A DNA stretch of 64,000 bases from contig NC_068922.1 in the NCBI RefSeq assembly GCF_023091745.1, positions 33,708,501-33,772,500 on the forward strand, given 5' to 3'. Position 1 is the first letter of the stretch. The number at the start of each line of letters is the position of its first letter. The stretch comes from Budorcas taxicolor (lineage: Eukaryota; Chordata; Mammalia; Artiodactyla; Bovidae). The notes beneath the pieces are model-generated. The model made no database searches. It worked only from the letters and a program-made list of their open reading frames with translations, and was not told the origin of the DNA. Shown here one piece after another: positions 56,193 through 64,000 of the stretch. The translations under genes were made by a program, and so were the position numbers.

Positions 56193-56470
56193 CAGGCTTC
56201 CCTGGTAGCTCAGTGGTAAAGAATCTGCCTGCCTATGCTGGAGACATGGGTTCAGTCCCTGGTCTGGGAACATTTCATATGCCATGGAGCAGCTGAGCTC
56301 ACGTGCCGCAACTACTGAGCCCACACTCTAGAGGCTGTGAGCTGCAGCAAGAGAAACCGCTGCAATGAGAAGCCCACAACTGCAACCCGAGAGTAGGCCC
56401 CCCACTTGCTGCAACTCGAGAAAAGCCATGTGCAGCAATGAAGACCCAGGGCAGCCAAAAATAAATAAAT
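56193..56470 (+). mobile_element. CHR-2 SINE, full length
   Basis: Head CAGGCTTCCCTGGTAGCTCA, then GAGCAGCTGAGCTCACGTGCC, GCAACTACTGAGCCCACAC, AAGAGAAACCGCTGCAATGA, GCAATGAAGACCCAGGGCAG and (AAAT)n. GCTTTAAAAACATTTTAG (56175-56192) and GCTTTAAAATTTTAG (56471-56485) form a target duplication with a 3-base difference. Confidence 0.92.
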
Positions 56471-56805
56471 GCTTTAAAATTTTAGTGGTAATCACCAAAA
56501 GAATAGAATCTATAGCTTTCAAACAAGTAGCAGGGAGAAATAAGAAGATGGAAGATGGAAGACCAGACAGAAAACAATATCGCAAAAGAAGTGATGGTAA
56601 ACTTAAAGTACTAATGTTAGAAATATATGCGATAAATGAACAGTCACAATAAATGCAAACAGATAAAGCCAGAAGTCAGAAAACTTCTTTTCTGTAAAGG
56701 ACTAGGTAATAAATATATTCAGGTACTATGGGTCACATACACTGTCTGCAGTTCTTTAAAAACCTGAAAATCATCCTTAGCTTGTGTATGGCTTGCAAGC
56801 CGTAC

Positions 56806-57011
56806 AGGCTTCCCTGGTGGCTCAGATGGTAAAGAATCTGCATGCAGTGTGGGAGACCTGGGTTTGATCCCTGGGTTGTGCAGATACCCTGGAGAAGGGA
56901 ACAGCTACTCACTCAAGTATTCTGACCTGGAGAATTCCACAGACAGAAGAACCTGGCAGGCTACAGTCCATGGGGTTGCAAAAAGTCAGACACAACCGAG
57001 TGACTTTCACT
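56806..57011 (+). mobile_element. Bov-tA SINE, full length
   Basis: Head AGGCTTCCCTGGTGGCTCAG through the BovA core to GTGACTTTCACT. TTGCAAGCCGTAC (56793-56805) and TTGCAAGCTGTAC (57012-57024) form a 13-bp target duplication with one mismatch. Confidence 0.95.
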
Positions 57012-57181
57012 TTGCAAGCTGTACAAAAACAGATTTCAGGCCAGATTTCACTCTTGGGAGTAGTTGGTCCACTTGTGAATTAATTTTTTCAGACAAATGT
57101 TTTTTCCATGTATACTTGTTTATTTTTTATTGAAGTATAATTGATTTACAATGTTGTGTTAGTTTTAGGTATACAACAAAG

Positions 57182-57507
57182 CAAAAGAGACACAGATGTA
57201 TAGAACAGTCTTTTGGACTCTGTGGAAGAGGGAGAGGGTGGAATGATTTGGGAGAATGGCATTGAAACATGTATAATATCATATATGAAACGAATCGCCA
57301 GTCCAGGTTCAATGCATGATACTGGATGATTGGGGCTGGTGCACTGAGATGACCCAGAGGGATGGTACGGGGAGGGAGGAGGGAGGGGCTCAGGATGGGG
57401 AACACGTGTATACCTGTGGCGGATTCATGTTGATGTATGGCAAAACCAATACAATATTGTGAAATAATTAACCTCCAATTAAACTAAATAAATTTATATT
57501 AAAAAAA
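57182..57507 (+). mobile_element. young L1 3'-UTR fragment inside the older L1
   Basis: GCAAAAGAGACACAGATGTA, GGGAGAGGGTGG-type tract, CATGTATAATATCATATATG, ATTGGGGCTGGTGCACTGAG, GCGGATTCATGTTGATGTATGG and AAACCAATACAATATTGTG are the same 3' UTR as the copies ending at 53336 and starting at 59979. It is about 325 bp, with ACAAAG-type duplication on both sides. Confidence 0.88.
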
Positions 57508-57524
57508 CCAAAGTATATCATGTA

Positions 57525-57738
57525 TTGTTGTTGTTTAGTCCCGAATTCGCCTCTGACTGTTACAACCTCATTAGACTATAGGTCACCAGGCTCCTCTGTC
57601 CATGGGATTTCCCAGGCAAGAATGCTTGAGTGAGTTGCCATTTGTTTCTCCAGGGGGATGTTCCCGACCCAGAGATTGAACATGCATCTCCTATATTGGC
57701 AGGCAGATTCTTTACTACAGAGCCACCAGGGCAGGCCC
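57525..57738 (-). mobile_element. Bov-tA SINE, minus strand
   Basis: The reverse complement shows head GGGCCTGCCCTGGTGGCTCT, BovA core and a diverged tail. TATATCAT occurs just before and just after. Confidence 0.88.
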
Positions 57739-57751
57739 TATATCATATATA

Positions 57752-57972
57752 TGTGTGTGTTAACTGTGCTCAGTCACTTCATTCATGTTTGACTCTTTGT
57801 GACCCTATGGACTGTTCCTCTGTCCATGATATTATCCCATCAAGAATACTAGAGTGAATTGCCATTTCCTCCTCCAGGGGTTGGATCTTCCCAGCTCGGG
57901 AATCAAACCTGTGTCTCCTGAGCCCCTGCATTGGCAGGGAGATTCTTTATCACTGAACCACCTGGGAAACCC
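57752..57972 (-). mobile_element. Bov-tA SINE, minus strand
   Basis: Reversed Bov-tA from GTGCTCAGTCACTTCATTC to CACCTGGGAAACCC. ATCATATATA (57742-57751) and ATCACATATA (57973-57982) form a 10-bp duplication with one mismatch. Confidence 0.9.
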
Positions 57973-59419
57973 ATCACATATATTTAATTTTTCATATTCT
58001 TTTGCCATATGGCTTATTGAAAAATATTGAATATATAGTAGATTCTTGTCTTTTATCTATTTTATATATAATAGTGTGTATATGTTACTCCCAAACTCCC
58101 AGTTTATCCCTCCCTCCCACCTTTCACCTTTGGTAACCATAAGTCTGTTATCTATATCTACAGTCTATTTGTGTTTTGTGAATCAGTTCATTTATATCTT
58201 TATTTTTTTGGTTCCACATATAAGTGACATATGATATTTGTCTTTGTCTGACTTACTTCACTTAGTATGATAATCTCTAGGTCCATCTAGGTTGCTGCAA
58301 ATGGCATTATTTTATTATTTTTTATGGCTGAATTGTATACGTGTACCACATCTTCTTTATCCATTCATTTGTTGATGGATATTTAGGTTGCTTCTATGCC
58401 CTGGCTACTGTAAATATAGTACCGAAGTGAACACTGGGGTGCATTGCATGCATCTTTTCAAATTACAGTTTTCTCTGGATATATGCCCAGGAGTAGGATT
58501 GCAGGATCATATGGTAGCTCTATGATTATTTTTTAAAGTAACCTCCATACTGTTCTCCATAGAGCCTGTGGCCAATAATGTAGGAAGGTTTCCTTTTCAA
58601 AACCCTTTCCAGTTTTTGTTGTTTGCAGACTTCTTGATGGTGGCCGTTCTGACTGGTATGAGGTGATGCCTCATGGTAGTTTTGATTTGCATTTCTCTAA
58701 TAATTAGTGACGCTGAGCATCTTTTCTTGTACCTTTTGGCCATCTGTATGTCTTTGGAGAAATGTTTATTTAGATCTTCTGCCCATTTTTTCATTGGGTT
58801 TTTCCTTTTTGTGATATTGAGCTATATGAGCTGTTTGTGTGTTTTGGAGATCAATCCCTTGTCGACTACATCATTTGCAAATGTTTTCTCCCATTCCATA
58901 AGTTGCTTTTCATTTTGTTGTGGCTTTCTTTGCTGTGCAGAAGTTTCAAGTTTAATTAGGTCCTGTTTTATTCTTGTTGTTGTTTGTTTGTTTTTATTGT
59001 CCTTCGGAGACAGAGCCAAAAAGAACTTGCTGCAATTTATGTCAAAAACGTGTCCTCTGTTTTCCTCTAAGAGTTTTATAGTATCTGTCTTGCTTTTAGG
59101 TCTTTAATCCATTTTGAGTTTACTTTTGTGTATAGGGTTACAGAATGTTCTAGTTTCATTCTTTTACATGTAGCTCTCCAGTTTTTCTGGAACCACTTAC
59201 TGAAGAGACTGTCTTTTCTCTACTGTATATTCTTGCCTTCTTCATCACAGATTAATTGACCATAGGTGCATGGGTGTATTGCTGAGCTTTCTGTTCTGTT
59301 TCATTCATCTCTACTTCTGTTCTTGTGCCAGTACTATGCTGTTTTGATTATTATAACTTTGTAGTATAGTCTTAAATCAGTGCACTTGATTCCTTCAGCT
59401 CCACTCCCTGCCCTACCCC

Positions 59420-59535
59420 CTTTATTTTTTGGCCATGTGGCATGCAGGATCTTAGTTCTCCAGGTAAAGATCAAACCTGTGTCCCCTGTGGTAGAAGGAT
59501 GAAATCTTAACCACTGCAACACTGGGGAATTCCAG
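59420..59535 (-). mobile_element. short CHR-type SINE, minus strand
   Basis: TTATTTTTTGGCCATGTGGC, GGATCTTAGTTCTCCAGG, GATCAAACCTGTGTCCCC and TTAACCACTGCAACACTGGGG AATTCC are the reversed head and short body of a CHR element, nested in the older L1. Confidence 0.8.
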
Positions 59536-60306
59536 TTCTGTTTTTCCTTCTCAAAATTGCTTAGACTATTCAGGGTTTTTCATGTTAACATTCAAATTAA
59601 AAAAATTTTGTTCTAGTTCTGTGAAAATGTCATTGGTAATTTGATAGGGATTGTGTTGAATCTGTAGATTGCCTTGGGTAGTATAGTCATTTTGACAGTA
59701 TTGCTTCTTTCTATCCAAGAACGTGGTATATATTTCCATCTGTTTGTGTCATCTTCTATTTCTTTTATCAGCATTTATAGCTTTCAGAGTGCAGATATTT
59801 TGTTTCCTTAGGTAAGTTATTCCTAGGTATTTTATTCTTTTTGATGTGATGGTAAAAGTGAGATTATTTCTTTAATTTTCCTTTCCCATCTTTCTTTGTT
59901 AAGTATAGAAATGTAACAGATTTCTGTGTATTAATTTTGTTTCCCACACAGACAAAAATTTTCAGGGTGGAATTTTTATTTTTATTTTTTTTATTTATTT
60001 TTATTTATTTATTTATTTATAATTTTAAAATCTTTAATTCTTACATGTGTTCCCAAACATGAACCCCCCTCCCACCTCCCTCCCCATAGCATCTCTGTGG
60101 GTCATCCCCATGCACCAGCCCCAAGCATGCTGTATCCTGCGTCAGACATAGACTAGCGATTCAATTCTTACATGATAGTATACATGATAGAATGCCATTC
60201 TCCCATATCATCCCACCCTCTCCCTCTCCCTCTGAGTCCAAAAGTCCGTTATACACAGCTGCGTCTTTTTTCCTGTCTTGCATACAGGGTCGTCATTGCC
60301 ATCTTT

Positions 60307-61444
60307 CTAAATTCCATATATATGTGTTAGTATACTGTATTGGTGTTTTTCTTTCTGGCTTACTTCACTCTGTATAATCGGCTCCAGTTTCATCCATCTC
60401 ATCAGAACTGATTCAAATGAATTCTTTTTAATGGCTGAGTAATACTCCATTGTGTATATGTACCACGGCTTTCTTATCCATTCATCTGCTGATGGACATC
60501 TGGGTTGTTTCCATGTCCTGGCTATTATAAACAGTGCTGCGATGAACATTGGGGTACATGTGTCTCTTTCAATTCTGGTTTCCTCGGTGTGTATGCCCAG
60601 CAGTGGGATTGCTGGGTCATAAGGGAGTTCTATTTCCAGTTTTTTAAGGAATCTCCACACTGTTCTCCATAGTGGCTGTACTAGTTTGCATTCCCACCAA
60701 CAGTGTAGGAGGGTTCCCTTTTCTCCACACCCTCTCCAGCATTTATTGCTTGCAGATTTTTGGATCGCAGCCATTCTGACTGGTGTGAAGTGGTACCTCA
60801 TTGTGGTTTTGATTTGCATTTCTCTGATAATGAGTGATGTTGAGCATCTTTTCATGTGTTTGTTAGCCATCCGTATGTCTTCTTTGGAAAAATGTCTATT
60901 TAGTTCTTTGGCCCATTTTTTGATTGGGTCGTTTATTTTTCTGGAATTGAGCTGCATAAGTTGCTTGTATATTTTTGAGATTAGTTGTTTGTCAGTTGCT
61001 TCATTTGCTATTATTTTCTCCCATTCAGAAGGCTGTCTTTTCACCTTGCTGATATTTTCCTTTGTTGTGCAGAAGCTTTTAATTTTAATTAGATCCCATT
61101 TGTTTATTTTTGCTTTTATTTCCAGAATTCTGGGAGGTGGATCATAGAGGATCCTGCTGTGATTTATGTCATTGAGTGTTTTGCCTATGTTCTCCTCTAG
61201 GAGTTTTATAGTTTCTGGTCTTACATTTAGATCTTTAATCCATTTTGAGTTTATTTTTGTGTGTGGTGTTAGAAAGTGATCTAGTTTCATTCTTTTACAA
61301 GTGGTTGACCAGTTTTCCCAGCACCACTTGTTAAAGAGATTGTCTTTACTCCATTGTATATTCTTGCCTCCTTTGTCAAAGATAAGGTGTCCATATGTGT
61401 GTGGATTTATCTCTGGGCTTTCTATTTTGTTCCATTGATCTATA
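60307..61444 (-). pseudogene. L1 ORF2 C-terminal half (copy 2), still open
   Basis: Minus-strand frame from near IDQWNKIES through MKLDHFLTPHTKINSKWIKD, IKKWAKELNRHFSKEDIRMA, HMKRCSTSLIIREMQIKTTM, the Cys/His region CWRGCGEKGTLLHCWWECKL and WYIYTMEYYSAIKKNSFES to LTHIYGI with no interruption (327 codons from the first Met). Copy 1 has a one-base frameshift in the same place. The frame cannot act alone because the endonuclease and polymerase are on other strands or absent. Confidence 0.92.
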
Positions 61445-62609
61445 TACTTCCAAACTCATTCTATGAGGCCACCATCACCCTAATACCAAAACCTGACAAA
61501 GATGTCACAAAAAAAGAAAACTACAGGCCAATATCACTGATGAACATAGATGCAAAAATCCTCAACAAAATTCTAGCAATCAGAATCCAACAACACATTA
61601 AAAAGATCATACACCATGACCAAGTGGGCTTTATCCCAGGGATGCAAGGATTCTTCAATATCCGCAAATCAATCAATGTAATTCACCACATTAACAAATT
61701 GAAAAATAAAAGCCATATGATTATCTCAATAGATGCAGAGAAGGCCTTTGACAAAATTCAACATCCATTTATGATAAAAACTCTCCAGAAAGCAGGAATA
61801 GAAGGAACATACCTCAACATAATAAAAGCTATATATGACAAACCCACAGCAAACATTATCCTCAATGGTGAAAAATTGAAAGCATTTCCCCTAAAGTCAG
61901 GAACAAGACAAGGGTGTCCACTTTCACCGCTACTATTCAACATAGTTCTGGAAGTTTTGGCCACAGCAATCAGAGCAGAAAAAGAAATAAAAGGAATCCA
62001 AATTGGAAAAGAAGAAGTAAAACTCTCACTGTTTGCAGATGACATGATCCTCTACATGGAAAACCCTAAAGACTCCACCAGAAAATTACTAGAGCTCATC
62101 AATGAATATAGTAAAGTTGCAGGATATAAAATCAACACACAGAAGTCCCTTGCATTCCTATACACCAATAATGAGAAAGTAGAAAAAGAAATTAAGGAAA
62201 CAATTCCATTCACCATTGCAATGAAAAGAATAAAATACTTAGGAATATATCTACCGAAAGAAACTAAAGACCTATATATAGAAAACTATAAAACACTGAT
62301 GAAAGAAATCAAAGAGGACACTAATAGATGGAGAAATATACCATGTTCATGGATCAGAAGAATCAATATAGTGAAAATCAGTATACTACCCAAAGCAATT
62401 TACAAATTCAATGCAATCACTATCAAGCTACCAGCCATATTTTTCACAGAACTAGAACAAATAATTTCAAGATTTGTATGGAAATACAAAAAACCTCGAA
62501 TTGCCAAAGCAATCTTGAGAAAGAAGAATGGAACTGGAGGAATCAACTTGCCTGACTTCAGGCTCTACTACAAAGCCACAGTCATCAAAACAGTATGGTA
62601 CTGGCACAA
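61445..62609 (+). pseudogene. L1 ORF2 reverse transcriptase, inverted segment (copy 2)
   Basis: Plus-strand frame from LPNSFYEATITLIPKPDKDV and RPISLMNIDAKILNKILAIR through IISIDAEKAFDKI, GTRQGCPLSPLLFNIVLEVL and LSLFADDMILYMEN (catalytic Asp-Asp) to NLPDFRLYYKATVIKTVWYW. It is uninterrupted for ~388 codons. The open frame extends upstream to 61354 and downstream to 62625, but the first ~30 residues are antisense L1 and the last few are host sequence. No endonuclease, so non-autonomous debris. Confidence 0.93.
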
Positions 62610-62713
62610 AGGGTGGAATTTTTAAAGTCAGCTCTATCTTTCTGACAAGAATCTTTTTAAAAAATCACATAAAAGATTTATAATAAAGAGTAGGAAGATA
62701 CTCTATGCATATA

Positions 62714-63162
62714 CAGCTGACCCTTGAACAACACAGGTTTGAACTATGTAGGTCCAACTATATGTCGATTTTCTTCAATAGAAAATACTACAGTGCTGCA
62801 TGGTCTCTGGTTGAACTGGGGATGCAGAACCACAAGTAGGGGCTTCCCAGCTGGTGCTAGTGGTAAAGAATCCACCTGCCAGTGCAGGAGATGTAAGAGA
62901 TGCATGTTTCATCCCTGGGCTGGGAAGATTCCCTCGAGGAGGGCACAATAACTTGCTCCAGTATTCTGGCCTGGAGAATTCCATGGACAGAGGAGCTACA
63001 CCCCATAGGGTTGCAAAGAGTTGGACACGACCAAGCAACTTAGCATCCACACAACCACAAGCAGGGAGGTACAGCAAATAGGAGGACCCAGCTGTAAAGT
63101 AAATGCAGAGACTGAGCAAAGGGTCAGTGACCTTAACCGTGGGATCACTCAAGGGTCAACTG
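62714..63162 (+). mobile_element. Tigger-type DNA transposon remnant (MER8/Tigger2-like), non-autonomous
   Basis: Terminal inverted repeats CAGCTGACCCTTGAACAAC at the left and the reverse-complement partner ...CTCAAGGGTCAACTG at the right, each next to a TA (62712-62713, 63163-63164), as in Tc1/mariner-Tigger elements. The text ACACAGGTTTGAACTATGTAGG and GTCGATTTTCTTCAATAGAAAATAC continues the consensus. It holds no transposase. A Bov-tA sits inside. Confidence 0.85.
62841..63052 (+). mobile_element. Bov-tA SINE inside the Tigger element
   Basis: Head GGCTTCCCAGCTGGTGCTAG, BovA core and tail ACTTAGCATCCACAC. AACCACAAGTAGG (62828-62840) and AACCACAAGCAGG (63053-63065) form a 13-bp duplication with one mismatch. 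Confidence 0.95.
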
Positions 63163-63425
63163 TATTAACCAAAAGAAAGCTAGTTAACAGATCTCAAAGC
63201 AAGGATTCAAGTGCAGGTACTTCATTTGGGAGATGATTCCAGGAAACACAGTTAGGGAGAAGGGAAGAGAAGGAAGCCAGTCAAAGGTATCATCAGCCAC
63301 CTAGCACCATGGCAACTGAAGCTCCACCCCTTGGGGCCTCTCAGAGACAGAGCAGAAGGCAGATCAGAGCTTCTACCTGAGGAGCAAGAGAGCAAGAGTG
63401 TTTAGTGATCAACTACCCAGCTATC

Positions 63426-64000
63426 CAAAATCACTGCAGATGGTAACTGCAGCCATGAAATTAAAGATGATTACTCCTTGGAAGGAAAGTTATGACCAAC
63501 CTAGACAGCATATTAAAAAGCAGAGACATTACTTTGCCAGTAAAATTCCATCTAGTCAAGGCTATGGTTTTTCCAGTAGTCATGTATGGATGTTGAGAGT
63601 TGGCCTATAAAGAAAGCTGAGTGCCAAAGAATTGATGCTTTTGAACTGTGGTGTTGGAGGACTCTTGAGAGTCCCTTGGACTACAAGGAGATCCAACCAG
63701 TCCATCCTAAAGGAGATCAGTCCTGAGTATTCACTGGAAGGACTGATGTTGAAGTTGAAACTCCAATATTTTGGCCACCTGATTTGAAGAGCTGACTCAT
63801 TTGAAAAGACCCTGATGCTGGGAAAGATGGAAGGCAGGAGGAGAAGGGGACAACAGAGGATGAGATGGTTGGATGGCATCACCAACTCAATGGACATGAG
63901 TTTGGGTAAACTCTGGGAGTTGGTGGTGGACAGGAAGGCCTGGCATGCTGCAGTCCATGGAGTCACAAAGAGTCGGACACGGCTGAGCAACTGAACTGAA
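63426..64000 (+). mobile_element. BovB LINE 3' end, plus strand, runs to the window edge
   Basis: Starts inside the ORF (AAAATCACTGCAGATGGTAAC) and covers the C-terminal ~500 bp (CTTTGCCAGTAAAATTCC, GATGCTTTTGAACTGTGGTG, GGAAGGCAGGAGGAGAAGGG) to the tail GCAACTGAACTGAA at 64000. The frame is broken (for example at TGTTGAGAGTTGG near 63592). Confidence 0.93.

Larger units (their letters stand above)
57119..59945 (-). mobile_element. older L1 (3' UTR and ORF2 end), minus strand, four nested insertions
   Basis: Reversed L1: 3' terminus at 57119-57181 (TTTTTTATTGAAGTATAATTG), 3' UTR at 57973-58260 and the antisense of ORF2 C-terminus and reverse transcriptase at 58260-59945 (TTATGGCTGAATTGTATACG, GTTGATGGATATTTAGG, CTTCTTGATGGTGGCCGTTC, CCTTGGGTAGTATAGTC). 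Antisense open frames such as 58673-59107 are meaningless. It hosts insertions at 57182, 57525, 57752 and 59420. Confidence 0.88.
59979..62609. mobile_element. young L1 insertion with inverted 5' segment (copy 2)
   Basis: The 3' segment (59979-61444) is L1 on the minus strand, beginning with a (TTTA)n-type reversed tail, then 3' UTR and ORF2 C-terminus. The 5' segment (61445-62609) is the reverse-transcriptase region on the plus strand. Its end (VWYWHK) and the start of the 3' segment (IDQWNKIE) are nearly adjacent in L1. AGGGTGGAATTTTTA at 59964-59978 and 62610-62624 is a perfect 15-bp target duplication. The mirror image of copy 1. Confidence 0.96.

Noticed and set aside
58673..59107. 144-aa hydrophobic frame, possible membrane protein
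   Set aside because: Antisense of the older L1 ORF2; the same antisense pattern appears in the frames 60686-61147 and 46526-47014.
61354..62625. Functional 423-aa reverse transcriptase gene
   Set aside because: The N-terminus is antisense L1, the endonuclease is missing and the C-terminal half is on the other strand. It is a 5'-inverted L1 fragment.
1..64000. A previously undescribed multi-gene system
   Set aside because: No gene cluster, operon-like layout or unexplained conserved coding sequence is visible. All long frames are explained by retrotransposons.

Overview
This window is mammalian nuclear DNA from a ruminant, most likely a bovid. It is packed with repeat families known from that lineage: BovB (RTE-type LINE), tRNA-derived Bov-tA SINEs and their BOV-A2 dimers, CHR-type tRNA SINEs shared with other cetartiodactyls, and young artiodactyl L1. 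Older mammalian layers are also present: MIR, L2, old L1, a Tigger-type DNA transposon, a mariner-type palindrome and LTRs. The repeats do not separate cattle from buffalo, sheep or goat.

No host protein-coding exon could be supported with confidence, and no genuine tRNA, rRNA or small-RNA gene was recognised. The only sign of a host gene is the CpG-rich first ~560 bases, which look like a CpG-island promoter. A good splice-donor match on the minus strand there hints that the gene may lie to the left of the window, which would make the rest upstream intergenic DNA. The alternative is that the window is a long 5' intron of a plus-strand gene. The long open frames are all decayed BovB or L1 proteins.

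Layout: 1-0.56 kb CpG island; 1.4-1.65 kb CA-rich minisatellite; 1.7-22 kb scattered SINEs, CHR and L2/MIR remnants and short BovB 3' ends in A+T-rich single-copy DNA; 22-24.6 kb old L1 ORF2 split by a BovB; 25.3-27.2 kb composite BovB with an inverted 5' part and a BOV-A2 inside; 30.4-33.5 kb two BovB copies sharing one target site, one with its 5' half inverted; 33.8-37 kb old L1 hosting an LTR-like element and another BovB that itself hosts a SINE; 41-43.5 kb a ~150-bp unexplained direct duplication and a mariner palindrome; 45.7-48.7 kb two L1 3' ends; 50.8-53.3 kb and 60.0-62.6 kb two young, nearly identical L1 insertions in mirror orientation, both with inverted 5' segments; 57.1-59.9 kb old L1 carrying four nested insertions; 62.7-63.2 kb Tigger element with a SINE inside; 63.4-64 kb BovB 3' end running off the window.

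The interest here is structural, not a new gene system. Four LINE insertions show 5' inversion, three with well-resolved target-site duplications (TSDs). One target site carries two BovB copies separated by three identical 11-bp direct repeats. The two mirror-image L1s broke within about 70 nt of the same L1 position. Boundaries were read by eye against remembered family consensus patterns, so ends without a stated TSD may be off by tens of bases.
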